64,000 nucleotides of DNA, taken from NCBI GenBank assembly GCA_013350335.1, contig CM023540.1:50946552-51010551 (forward strand). Reading direction: 5' to 3'. The stretch comes from Chimonanthus salicifolius. Its lineage: Eukaryota > Streptophyta > Magnoliopsida > Laurales > Calycanthaceae. Below are positions 23,101-36,900 of this stretch, piece by piece (position 1 is the first letter of the stretch; each line of letters begins with the position of its first letter). A program made the translations under genes and the position numbers. The notes beneath the pieces were generated by a model that saw nothing but the letters and a program-made list of their open reading frames with translations, was not told the origin of the DNA and did no database searches.

Positions 23101-24884
23101 AATCAAGTTATAGCTCAAAAATGGAACCTTTCAGAACAAAGGTTTTAACAGATCTCACAAACACATAGAACCAACATCAAATAGGATTAAATCTAATTGT
23201 GTAATATCAAAAGGATGTCAAAACAGAGCGGGACAAGCAGTATTTGAGACTGTATGGGATATCTGGGGCAGGGAAAAGCCTATGAAGGGTTCAGAACAGC
23301 ACTGAAGGGACTGTTTAAGGTGGAGGAAGGCTTAAGAAGGGTATATGAAAGCAAAGGGAACTGAATATGGGATCGACAAGGGACATGCGAGTGGCTGTTT
23401 GGCTGGCGAAGGAGATGGGAAAGTCAGATAGGCCTTGGGACAACAGGTTGAGGTCTATAAAGACTAGAGGTGGCGAATGAGGGGCTGTATGGTGGTTTAG
23501 GACAGGTAGTAGTGATTGTACGAGGCTAAGGAATGGTCCAGGAAGGCTAGTGGCTGCAGGAGGAGGGCTGTAAGGGACTGGGAATGAAGTTCAAGGGTAG
23601 AAGATGGCAGATTTGAGCACAAGCCATGATCAATTCCAAGAAGATGGTTGGTTTACCCATGCATAGGAATGAGAATCATGCACATTGGGGAAGAGCCACA
23701 ACCTAGGGGAGTGCCCAAGCCATGCAATGCATGCATGCATGCCATGTGGAATGGTGAGGTGGATTTGATAACAAATGATAAGATGACACGTGGAAGATCA
23801 GGTGGAGAAAAGAAGATGATGTGTATGCCTAGGTGGATGCGAAGGTGGCAATCCCAAACCCTTTTCACTTTAGGATTCTAGTGGAGTGAGTTTGCTGAGC
23901 TTACTCCCTTGACTATCAAACTGATCATAAAATTTCATAGCTATGGCAACAATCTCATCTTCAATTGTCATGTCATCATTTCCTCCCTCTTCAGAAGAAC
24001 TCGCCCTCGAGTTATCCAAAGACTCATCTCCTCTATAGGGCTTCAGATTTGCCACATTGAAAGTGTTTGAATTGTTGAGGTCATCTGGCAACTTAACTTT
24101 GTAAGTATTATCGTTGATTCGCTTTAGCATTTCGCATGGCCCAATAGTTTTCATTTTTAACTTGTTGTAGGTGCCGATGGAAACCTTTCCTTCCTCAGAT
24201 GGACCCATACCAAATCTCCTTCTTTAAACACTACTTGCTGTTTGTGTTTGTTTGCAGCTGTCTGATATCCCAAGTTGCTTTCTTCAATCTTGTGTTGAAC
24301 TTGTTCATGCAAACGCTTGACATTTGCCACTAGGTCTTCCACATCTTGACTCTTTGGCCCCTTTGAACAGTAGCGGAGCTAAATCAAGTACATTGTTGGG
24401 ATTGGAACCATAGACGACTTCAAATGGGCTATGACCAGTTGTGCAGTTTTTCGAGCTGTTATAGGCAAATTCGACATGTGGCAAGATAGTGTCCCATTGC
24501 TAGGGTTTACATCCAACTAGGCTTCGCAGGAAATTCCCTAGGGTCCTGTTGACTTACCTCTGTTTGATCGTCTATCTGAGGATGGTAGGCACTGCTAAAC
24601 TTGAGCTTGGTTCCTAACTGTCACCATAACGAACGCCAAAAATGACTCATAAATTTTGGTCTGAAACAATAGCCTTTGGAACACCATGGAATTTCGCCAC
24701 ATCGTTGAAATACTAAGCTGCTATATGGGATGCATCTGAAGACTTGCGGCACGGAATGAAATCAGCAATCTTAGAAAATCTTTCAACGACAATTAAGATA
24801 CTATCAACACCCCGTTGCGTTCGAGGGAGTCCGAGGACGAAATCCATTGGAATTGTAAGTTCGGGCTAGATCAATGCACGGGTT

Positions 24885-24915
<31 letters not shown>

Positions 24916-27900
24916 GGGGCGGGGGAGAGTGGTGAATAGGACCAATACCAATTTTTATTAACCTTTTTTTAAAGTAAATTAATTTAACAATATGTGCAGC
25001 AGAAATAATCAAATGTGTGTGCAAATAATAAACAAATCAAACGATTATAGCAAACCACAGATGCACAAAGATTTAAAGTGGTTCGGTTCACTTGAACCTT
25101 CATCTACTCTAGGACTCACCCAACTTAGGGCTCTCCGGGTCACACTAAGAATTAGGGTAAAATACCCTAAAATTACAATCCTAATTTTCAAAGAGGTTTC
25201 ATCATGAGGTCTAGTCCTCCACACCTATTTTTTATGGTGGTTCAACCCACAGAGGTCTAGTCCACCTTACAAAGTTATATGAAGTAAAAGAAGGAAGAAC
25301 ACTTGCCTTTGGGTCTTGTGTAAATCTTCTGACGTGTTCTTCATGAAGTAGGTTGCATGCTCCAAGTGTTCTTTGCTTCAGATCTTTTGATGTGGGCAAC
25401 CAATGATGATACTTGGGTATGATACTACAATCATCTCTAGCAATCCCTTACGTAAATACTAATGATTTTACTGTTTAGAGACTAGAGAAAGGGGTAAAGT
25501 TTTTCAGATCTAAGGTTTTTACTTTGAGTTGGGTCTCTCTCTCAACCTCTCATTTTTTCTCCTTAATTTTACTCGTTAAAGGTTGATCCGTATTTTATAA
25601 AAAAAATTTACAACGGCTAATAAGCAACGGATCAAAGCACGCTCTTTGATCGGTTGAGGTGCTGAGGGTTAGTTTCGACAGTGTCGAAAACTCAATGAAG
25701 ACAGCGTGTATAAAATTTGGTGGCCTCGACCTGTTGAACATTTTTGATGGGTCGAAAATAGATTTTCCAATAGTGCTCCTCGACCATTCGAATAAATTCG
25801 ACCGGTCAATCTCGAGAGTGACAAAAACAGAAATATGGACTAAAAATAAACAACTCTCTCGACTGGTCGAATATTGTTCGGTTAGTCGAACTCATATACC
25901 ATGTCCTTCGACCAATCGATCTTGGTCGACTTGTCGACTACACACGACACCAAAAAGCAATATGTTAAGCTGTTTGACTGGTCAAGCCTTGTTCGACTAG
26001 TCGAACCCAACATGATGTGACTGTATGCACAGAGCTTTGGATGTACGGGCCTTTCAAAATATGGGCTTCCGATTTGAGCCTAGATTAACTTTAACATTTA
26101 GGAATTAATAAATTATGAACCCAACCTAAGGCCATGAGAGTTTGATTTACATGTTTGGTTGCCACATCACCAGAAAGATCCTCAACAATCTTCATCGACT
26201 TCAAGCGTTCTCCAATACGAACATTCAAAGGCAAGGTCTTGACATGTTCACTGAAATTGACAACACGGAAACACAGATACACCGGGGCTCTAACAAAAAC
26301 ATCTTCCCATGGAGCTGCTGGCACTGGGAGTGGAGTATGCAATCCATGTTTTGTGTTTGACCCTTGGCCATTTGGCAAATATGACACCGCTCCACTAATC
26401 GGTTGACATCTTTTCTAAGGTTCGGCCAATAAAATTTCTTTTCAAGTGAGGCCAAAGTCTTTTCTCTTCCAAAGTGTCCTGCTAGACTACCACCATGCAA
26501 TTCTTTCATCAAGCTTACTCTCAATGAGCAAACTGGGATATAGAGTCTAGAACCCCTGAACAAGTATCCATCCTGGATGAGATAGTCATTCATAGGTCTT
26601 TTTTGTGCCTTTTGCCAAATTTCTCCAAAGTCTGCATCATTGTCATAGAGTTCTTTGAAAATGTTGAATCCAACCACATCGACTTGCATATGGCTCAACA
26701 AGGTAGCTCGTCGACTAAGAGCATCGGCCACCTTATTCTGGGCTCCAGACTTGTGTTGTACTACAAATGTGAACTCTTGCAAGTAGGATACCCATTTTGC
26801 ATGCCTGGAGTTGAGCTTATGTTGTCTATTGATATATTTGAGTGCTTGGTGATTGGAGTTCAAGATGAATGGCTTGTGAATCAGGTAGTGACGCCAGTTC
26901 TTGAGTGCTTGGATGATGGCATAGAACTCAACGTCGTATGTGGAGTAACTAAAGTAGAGCTCCATGCAATTTTTCACTGAAAAATGCGACTGGCCGTTGC
27001 TCCTGGCTCAAGACTGCACTAATGCCTATGTGAGAAGCGTCAAAATCCACCACAAACTATTTTTCGAAATCTAGGAGAGCCAACATTGGAGCTTTTGATA
27101 ACTTTTTCTTAATGAGATCAACACTTTCTTCGGCAGCATACGTCCATAAGAAATGCTTCTTTCCTTAGGTAGTCAGTGAATGGAGCCATGATGTTGCTGA
27201 AATTCTTGATAAATCGTCGGCAGAATGAAGCCAATCCATGAAAACTTCGAACTTCTTGAACATTCTTGGGCACGGGCCAATTGCGGATTGCTTCTATCTT
27301 GGATTCATCAACTTTTATTCCACCTGTAGTCACAACATAACCCAAGAAAATAATCTCATCAAACATAAAGTTGCATTTCTTAAGATTCGCATATAAATTC
27401 TCATTTATAAATGTGCTGAAGATCTGTCTGAGATGATCAAGGTGTAGTTCTTTGTCCTTACTGTAGATTAAAATGTCGTCGAAGTAGACAACCGACGAAC
27501 TTTCCAATGTAGGGCTTCAAAACTTGATTCAATTGAAAGGCATCACCAACCATTCATATAAACCTTCGCGAGTCTTAAATGTTGTTTTCAAAACATCACT
27601 TGGCTGGATCCTAATTTGATGATAGCCACTTCCAAGATCAATTTTGGAATTTTTTTTGGCACTAGCGAGCATATCGAGCATCTCATCAAGACAAGGAATA
27701 GGGAAGCAATAACGGATGATGATTTTTTTAATTGCTCTACTATCGATGCACATCCGCTAACTACCATCTTTCTTTGGAGTTAACAAGGTTGGTACTGAGT
27801 AGGGACTAAGAATTTCTCAGATGAATCCTTTGTCAATCAGCTCTTGCACTTGTCTGTTTAACTCTTCGTTTTCTGCAGGGGTCATCCTGTAGGCTGGTCT

Positions 27901-30900
27901 ATTTGGCAAGGCTGCACCTGGCATAAGATCTATGAAGTGCTGTATTTCATAGGAGGAAGACATGCTGGTAGTTCTTCTGGAAATACATCTGCATATTCTT
28001 CCATCATGGGTTGCAGCTTAGAAGGGATAAAATTTTTAGGAGTTTCATCTTTGGCAATTCGGGGATAGATTTCACCCTTTTCTTTCTAAATTTCCTTATC
28101 GAACTCTTGGAAGGTGATTAGACTAGCTTCTGACTTTTTGGATTTCACCTTCTCCAAGTCTTTTAGTGGCCCCAATACATGTTTGGTCCCATCTTTATAA
28201 AAGGAGTAGATGTTTTTCTTTCCATGGTGCCGAGTATCCCTATCATATTGCCAAGGTCTTCCTAACAGTAAATGCTAGGCATCCATTGGAACGACATCAC
28301 ACCAGACATCATCAAAGTATTTGTTGCCAATTGAGAATGAGATGAGGCATTTTTTATCAACAATTACTTCATTGCCCTTTTTGAACCAAGAAATTTGATA
28401 GGGCTTAGGGTGCGTTTGTGGCTTCAGCTTCAGCTTGTCCACAACTTCCTATGCCACGACATTACTACAACTTCCACTATCAATAATTAAATGATATACC
28501 TTTCCGCCGATAGTGCATTTAGAATGGGAGATGCTATGTTGGAGCCAATCTTCGGTAGGTTCCACCTTAGATGCTATGAGGGAGTACTGGATCACTAGAC
28601 TTTCCCCAGAGTCTCCGTAGTTAATTTCCCCCTGTCGAAGGAATCTTGATTACTTTCTTGCCCTTCACTTGTAGAATCATTGTCTTCTTGTGCCTAGTTG
28701 ACTCGCCTGTTTGGGCATTCAGAGGTGATGTGTCCCAACCCGTTGTATTTAAAGCATTTCACTTTGATTTGCCCTTCTGGTCTATGGAGGTTGGTTGACT
28801 ATCCCTCTTAGCTATCACTTTTGAAGATGAACTGATGCAGGACAACTAATAGAGTAACCCTAAATGCCTAATTTGGTTCCCTAAAAATTAAAAGGGATGA
28901 AATTAAAATCTAATTAATACTAGCAATTGATTAATATAAATTTTAATACAGATAGTCATGCTAAATATCCTTGGAATTTGATGTAAACAATTACATGAAA
29001 GATTTAATAAAAATGTGCGTTGATTTTGAATGAAATATGCGTATGTAGACTTAAATGAGATGACATATGGTTTTAAATAATAAGATAGGGACTTAGTGGG
29101 TCACAGCCACAACAAAAAGGGGAAAGTGGAGTCACGGAAATAACTCCATGGGAAACGAAGGCATGGGGTTCGTGGGGTTGCGGAAGTCACAGGGAATGGA
29201 AATACAGGTTGCGGCAAGGCTAGAGGGGCTTACGGAGAGAGACGAAAGCACGGAAATGAGTATTAGGAAGGGGCGAAGGCTGGAGAGGGGTTTTGGGGTC
29301 ACTGGCGAAACCAGAGACGGGGATTTAAGGTGGCGGAAATAGGGGAAGGCCGGGAAATGGTTTGTAGGACAGATTTGGGCAGATCTTGGTCTAAGGAAAA
29401 GTTCTGGCAGCAAGAGGGAATGAGAAACGAAGGTGAAGAAGGAAGAAGAGAAGGAAGAGAAGTACCTGAAGAAGAAGGTAGATGGCCTTTCGTCGTGGCC
29501 TCTTGCCCTTTGGAATCACTCCAACAATCTCGATCGCAAAAGGTATGTGGAAACTCATTTTTTTTTATTTCATCAATCGTATGTAATGCCTCAAGGAGGC
29601 TGCAAGGCTTTAAATAAATTTTCATCTTACTAAAAATAAACAACAAAATACCTAGACTACCCTTACTAAAATAAAACACATGGAAATAGCAAAACACAAA
29701 AATGGAAGGTGCTGGAGATGCACCGCATCAATCTCCCCATCTGAAAAGAACTCGACCTTGAGTTGAAATAGATGAAAAGACATTAATCTTCCCACGCACA
29801 GCGTCTTCCCAATGTGGGTTCTTCAATTCACGCGCACGTGAGGTCTTCAAATGTTATCCAATGGAGTCATCATCAAGCCACAATGCTGCTGGAGTGACTT
29901 TCTTCCGTCGTCGTTGGGATGTTCGGACATCTGAACTGTCATTGTGGTTAACATGTTCTAAATGAGAAGAATATGTCTCTGGCGATACAAAGCTGTGGTA
30001 TCTCACCAGAAGAGTCGGATCCTGTCGCTGAAGTTCATCTGCTGTCAGCCATGTGAGTTCTATCTCTAGCTGGCGTGTGGGAACCACTTTCTCATCCAGT
30101 ATAAACTCTACCTTTTCTCTCTTGAGTGACATGGAAGGCTTGGTAGGGTCAGGCCAAGGATTATGAAGTGGGCTAGGTAGGCCAGTATGTGGGTCAGGAT
30201 GAGGCTCATATGAGGTGGGAGGAAGTGGTAAGGCTGTTGGATCATGGAAAGGTGTATGGTATGATAAGCAATGCACACTGGGTCCAATTTGCCTCAAGAT
30301 TCCTTGTGGGAGTCGTTCAGGCCTCATGTGGATCGTCATAGAATCGCCCACATTGACATCTTGGTATTTACAATAAGAATTTGCAGCAAACTCATATTGT
30401 TCATTGCATGTATTAATTTCAATTTAAATTTCAGCATACAATGCATGTGCATGTGGTGCAGATGTAGATTCAGATAACTTGAGTGACATTGGCACTATAC
30501 TAGGGTCTATGGATGGGGATGACATGGAAACACACCTAACCAATCCAAGGTGATTTTCGTCGAAATTGTCAATGCCCTCATCACAATCGGGAGCTACTCC
30601 TTCATATATCATTTAATCTTCAATGTCCTTGTCAGTCTTTCATTTGACTGTTGTTCCAACACAAGGGCTCTTTCCTTATTCTGATTTTTGGTAGGACAAA
30701 TTGTGCGAAATGCTCATAACCATGACAATTGTAGCATTTGGTCCCTTGTTTGGAAGAACTCGCACCAGAAGCTCCTTTAATACTTACATCCTTGTTTTGG
30801 AATGGAGTACTGATGGTTGGCTTGCTTGATTCACCGTACCTCGTGGAATAGACTCAAACTGGATAGGAGGGTTCGGTGTTGGGTAATGTTCCAGTTCTTG

Positions 30901-33900
30901 AACTCTCTGATAAATCTCCTCTAAAGTGTTGACACTGTGGGGAATCAACTCCATTTGGAGATCTGGACAGAGACCCATTCTAAACTGAGAAAGAGTCACA
31001 ACAAGGTCCTTCTTCATATCACATCTCATCATGTACCCATCAAACTTGTCGATGTAATTGCCGACTGACATGTTTCCCTGACGAAGTGCTTGCCTTTTAT
31101 CCATTAGTCTCTCTCTCTATAGGTCAAAGGGAGGTATTTTTCTTTCAGTTTTTCTTTCATTTCATCCCAATGAGAAATAGGCTCACCTCCGGCTATTTCA
31201 ATTTGGCGCTCTATATTGGTCCAAAAAAGTTTGGCTTGACCCAACAATTTCAATTTTGCAAATTTTACCCGATGCCTTTCTGACATATTATACCATTCAA
31301 AGTAGTGTTCTGTAATACCCCGCCCCAAAAAGTCCCACATTACTAGTTGCATTGGAAATTCCCTGGTATATAAGTGGTAGCCTTCCTCCTTCTAGCATGA
31401 GGCCTTTTGGGAGTAACAGTGGGTTGACTCGCCAATTGAAAGCCCTGCGGGCCGTGTATGAGGTCCAGAGCGGATAATATCATGCTAGCGGACGGGTCAC
31501 TACAAATGGTATCAGAGAATGGTTCAACTCTCTGCCTGAGGGTATGGGCTTGGTTGTTGTGTGTGCCGAGCCGGGGACGGCTTTGGCTTTAAGGGGGGTA
31601 AATTGTAATACTCCGCCCCAAAAAGTCCCACATTATTAGTTGCATTGGAAATTCCCTGGTATATAAATGGTAGCCTTTCTCCTTCTAGCATGAGGCCTTT
31701 TGGGAGCAATAGTGGGTTGGCTCGCCAATTGAAAACCGTGCGGGCCGTGTATGAGGCCCAGAGCGGACAATATTATGCTAACGGGACGGGTCACTACATG
31801 TTTCATGCTAAACAACCAGTCAATAAAAGCCTTTGGGTCAAGTCGACCATCAAAGCTCGGGGCCTCAACTTTAACAATTCTCACTATTTCAGACTCAGGG
31901 TCTGGAAGGTCATGAAAAACATAATGGTTGTGGGGACTATGTCTTCCTCTACCACACCTTCGGTCACCAACTCTAGCTCGACCTCTACCACCACCAACTT
32001 CTAGGTCATTGTTTTGATTGAGGGAAAGCTCTAGTTCATCGAAGCGGTTATTAGTTCTGGTCGCCTGTTCTTCAATTCTGGTTTCCATGTTGGCTAAGCG
32101 GGCATTTATATCATCTAAGATCTTGGTAAACGGTGTGAGGTCTATATTGGGTTGATACTCTCGGCCACTACGTGTGGGCATGCACAGAAAGACATACTAA
32201 ATGATGTGACTTAACTCTAAATGCAATGAATGCAGTGATGTAATGACCTGATTTTTTTTTTTTAAATAATAAAAATACATTTTTTTTTTCAAAAAAATGA
32301 AATGCAATGCATTTTTTTAAAAAAAAATAAAATAAAATGCAACCTAAGACCTGGAAAGTTAGGAAACTCTCCTAACCTAGGCTATTGATACCAATTTGAT
32401 GTAGGACAACTAATACGGTAACAATAAATGCCTAATTTGGTTCCCTAAAAATTAAAAGGGATGAAAATAATGCACCCTAAGCTAAAATGGGCTGAAATTA
32501 AAATCTAATTAATATTAGCAATTAATTAATATAAATTTTAATACAAATAGTCATGCTAAATATCCTTGGAATTTGATGTAAACAATTACATGAAAGATTT
32601 AATAAAAATGTGCGTTGATTTTGAATGAAATATGCGTATGTAGACTTAAATGAGATGACATATGGTTTTAAATAATAAGATAGGGACTTAGTGGGTCACG
32701 GCCACAACAAAAAGGGGAAAGTGGAGTTACGGAAATAACTCCATAGGAAACGAAGGCATGGGGTTCGTGGGGTTGCGGAAGTCATAGGGAATGGAAATAC
32801 TAGTTGCGGCAAAGGCTAGAGGGGCTTACGGAGAAAGACAAAAGCACGGAGATGAGTAGTAGGAATTGACGAAGGCTGGAGAGGGGTTTTGGGGTCACTG
32901 GCAAAACCAGAGAGGGGGATTTTGGGTGGCGGAAATAGGGGAAAGCCAGGAAAGGGTTTGTAGGACAGATTTGGGCAGATCTTGGTCTAAGGAAAAGTTC
33001 TGGCAGCAAGAGGGAAGGATAAACGAAGGTGAAGAAGGAAGAAGAGAAAGAAGAGAAGAGAAGTACCTGAAGAAGAAGGTAGATGGCCTCACACCGTGGC
33101 CTCTCGCCCTTTGGAATCACTCCAACAATCTCGATCGCACAAGGTATGCGGAAACTCAAAATTTTTTATTTCATCAATCGTATGTAATGCCTCAAGGAGG
33201 CTACAAGGCTTTAAATAAACTTTTATCTTACTAAAACAACAAGATATCTAGACTATCCTTACTAAAATAAAACACATGGAAATAGCAAAACACGAAAATG
33301 GAAGGTGCTGGAGATGCACCGCATCATGAACCCTTATATGGTTGACTAGTTCGGCTTCTCCTGTTCTTAATTCTTTGAAGTTGTACTGCCTTTCTATAAG
33401 CATCAGCTAACTCGAAGAAATTGAACGATGCTATGGCGTCAGCAAGAGATGGTCTGAGGCCACCTTAAAATCTTGTGACAGTGTGTGCTTCTGATTCTGA
33501 TAAGTTATTCTGGGCTACCAGGAGATTAAGTTCTTTTGCATACTCCGCAATTGTTCTATTGCACTGGTTCAAATTTTGTAGCCTTTGGAACAGCTCTTGT
33601 GTGTAATTAGATGGGATGAAGGTTTTGTACATAAGCCTTTTAAGCTTCTCCCAAGATCGAATTGGTGCTTTTCCTCTTACTTGTCTTTCTACTTTAATTT
33701 TCTTGTTCCAAGCCAAGGCCCTCCCTCTTAGTTTAACAGAACCTATTTTACACGCATATCATCTGGTACATCCCTGCATTCAAAAACATTTTCAATTGTT
33801 TCTATCCAATCTATAAAGTTGTCCTGACCATACCTCAGGAATACTCAGGAATGCCAATTTCTAATAAGTACCGATACGGGTGCGCGTATCGGATACGATA

Positions 33901-36900
33901 CGGAGATATCAACAAAATAAATTCAGATGTTTACAAAAAACATCATAAATTCTACTATGAGATAAAAAGAGTCAACAAATACTATATTACTAAGTACATG
34001 ATAAGAAGTATAATTGTCAGTTGTCTCTTACAAAATACATGTTATTACAAAATCTGATTGAAGGTTTCAATCTATTCATTTCCTACTCCGGCATCAGTAA
34101 AAAGAACAACCTCCATATCTGGTTCATTAAGAGACAAACTTGCAATCACTAGAACTCCAGCTCCATCAAATGGATCCCACTGGTCTCCCCCAATGTCCCA
34201 CATCCTATTTGGTCCTTTTATATAGTCATCATTCTTCCTTGACAAAAGACGAAGATTTGTATGTATGAACACTAAATCTTCAGCCTTTTTAGGATGTATC
34301 TTGTTTCTTTTCATGGAGTGGATGAATAAGTAGGTGCTCCAATTCCTCTCACAACACGATGACGAACATGGTTGTACAAGAAGCTTAAGAGCTATCGCTT
34401 GCAGTCTTGGTGTAAAAGCTCCATAGGTCACCCACCATGTTTTTCGATATAAGTCCCATCTGTCTTGTAAACAATCAAAAGTGCCAAATACATCAGCAGC
34501 TCCTGAAAACCTTGCATATTCTATCATAACAGCTTTCATCTCATTCACATTAGGAAAGTACCTCCTCAAACATTTGTTTCTCTCATCAGATATCTCTGCA
34601 TCCCTATGTGGTGCAACCCTATTCGGAGCTTGAGTAAGCCATTCATTACTATAGTACCTATAGGTTAGAAAAGCATAATATTAGTTAGTAAACCATGAAG
34701 TTCAAAATCTAAAAAAATAATTGAAATAGATAAATTACCTTGGATTCAAAGAATGAGCCATGCAATGTAGTGGTGTGCAACTTTTAGTCCATAGATCTAT
34801 GAGTACATCATACACCACATCATAAAAAGTAGATTGCTCATCTGGCTCCTTCAACTCTTGGCCATATATCGATGCCTTCACTTGCTCTATCATTGAATCC
34901 CACATATCATAAACCAAATGAAGGGTCGGCTTATACGTGTCGCACAACCGGAGCATCTCATAGATTGAGCGTGTAAAAGAAAAAATATAGTCAACCTTGT
35001 CCCACCATATATCATTTAAAACCATCTCTTTCAGAGCTTGAGCCTTTCCAACATCATCCTCTCTGTAGGCACTTCATTCCTAACTAATAACCATGTTTTG
35101 AAGGCCACGCTTGATGAGCTTCAATCTTTTCAACATCACAATGGTAGAAGCAAATCGTATCTCGACCACAGCAAGCAATTTCAATGATACAAAGGAATTA
35201 AAAATAGCCAATCTCATAGAATGATTCATAATGAAGTTGCGAATAAATCATGCATCATCTGAAACTTGAGTAATCCAATGGCATTCAACATAAACATTCT
35301 CATTCCTCTCTGTATTCTTTGCTGCACATATTTTTTAGTGCAAGATTTAATGTGTGCACCACACAAGGAGTCCAAAATATGTGAAGGTAATTACCTTCAA
35401 CAAGTAACCATGTTGCCTTACACACAGGAGCATTATCAGTCACAATTTGTACCACATTCTCTGACCCAATCTCACGAATTGTGTTTATCATCAATTTGGC
35501 AATGTAATGCTTATCTTTATACTCTTTTGACCCATCAACAACTTTCAAGAAAATGGGGCCTCCCTCAGATGCAACCATGAAATTGATTAACGGCCTCCTT
35601 TGTGCATCACTCCACACATCACTAACTAGGCTCATCCCCTTCTCATGCCAAGTTCCTTTGATTGGTTGGAGCAACCTTTCAATGTTTGCTCTCTCATTTT
35701 GTAAAAGTGTGGTTCTTAAAGCATTAGAAGCAGGAGGAACATACCCAGGGATCTGATTATTGGCAGCAAGACTATATGAACTAAAATAATAGGGTTTTCT
35801 AGCAAAGTGAAATGGCAAACCACCTGAATAAAACATTCTAGCAATTTCACTTGCAAGTTGATCCCTAGCATCATTTTTAAATGCTTTTTCCAAAGCACTT
35901 GCACCTTCAACTCGCCTTTTTTCCCCTCACTAGTTGATGCTGAGGCCATATGAGTTGTAATGGAACGATTGGATAAGGGAACATTTTTTGTTCTAGACCT
36001 CTTCAGCTTCAGAAACAACTTTGCAGAGTTCCCTTAAATATTCTTCAGTCACAGAAGAACACATTTGAATTCCTTTACCAGCTTGCCTCAATAGATGAGC
36101 CTTAACCCTAGAGTATGAACTCTTGAATTCCTTATTATAGAAATTACACTTCCACTTCCTATTTCCACCTCCAACAGTCGGATCTCTACTTTGAAATATT
36201 GTAACATATGACCAAAGAGGACAATGGTTATCCATAGCCTCTAAGGAACAAAATCTACTTGTAGATGCAACACTACTAGATGAACCACACCTACTACTAC
36301 CACTGCTCTCAACACCAGTAGACATTTCAATTCACAAACAGGCTGAACGGCAAACATAGAGAGGAAAAAAACAAAAAAAAAAAAAAAGTGTCAATAGTTT
36401 GTAAACTAATATGTCAAATATTCAGCAAACTACTGTACAAGTACTTAGTAAAAGGTCCAAGGCCCACTTAACTCAAAACAAACTATTTGATAGTCGATCT
36501 CCAACTTGAAAAAATCTAATATTTGTTGACCAATATTTATATCAGTAATGGATCGATCATGTGAATTATGTTGAGTGAATATATATATAAAGGGCAGAGA
36601 GGTTGGCATTAAGTGCAAGGCTCGTGTTCTTCCTGTAGCGTGTCCATGAAGTTCAATTTTTTGAAGGTTAAAGCACCTAAAGAATGAATGTATATCTCCT
36701 ACTTATTTGTTGACCAAACTGAAGCAATATCTTTATGCTATTTTATAAGGTTATTCTTAGCAATCCAATCCAAAGTCCAAACAAATTGTATAAATAGTTA
36801 TTTAGCTGTTGATACATTGAATCAAATGGTAACAATGATGTTAGGAGTTTAGACTCTTTTTATTTTATTTTTAATTGTGGGATATTCCACAATCCTGTTT

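Larger units (their letters stand above)
28833..33326 (-). mobile_element. Gypsy element B, internally deleted, TSD TGAAC
   Basis: Complete LTR element of 4494 bp with perfect 5-bp duplications TGAAC at 28828-28832 and 33327-33331. LTRs are 28833-29730 (3') and 32397-33326 (5'), both ending TGATGCAGG.../...ACCGCATCA on the + strand. A polypurine tract (CAGATGGGGAGAT, 29731-29743 minus) and a PBS-like TTGGTATCAATAGCC (32381-32395 minus) sit in the right places. Inside are gag and only the integrase C-terminus plus chromodomain; protease, RT, RNase H and the integrase core are missing, so it was mobilised in trans or deleted later. It splits the gag of element A and is itself split by TRIM1. 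Confidence 0.88.

Noticed and set aside
26091..26387. 98-residue minus-strand protein (…[17 protein letters not shown]…)
   Set aside because: The frame lies across the junction of gypsy A integrase and the family C LTR; the homologous LTR at 3.9-4.0 kb has stops in this frame.
29299..29697. Long open frames on both strands at 29.1-29.7, 32.8-33.2, 45.0-45.5, 55.4-55.9 and 59.8-60.2 kb
   Set aside because: All fall in the GA/CT-rich half of gypsy B/D LTRs; low-complexity bias removes stops. The frames are not shared in a way that suggests a protein.
31311..31798. Cassandra TRIM
   Set aside because: LTR size and primer site fit a TRIM, but no 5S rRNA-like promoter sequence was found in the LTRs.
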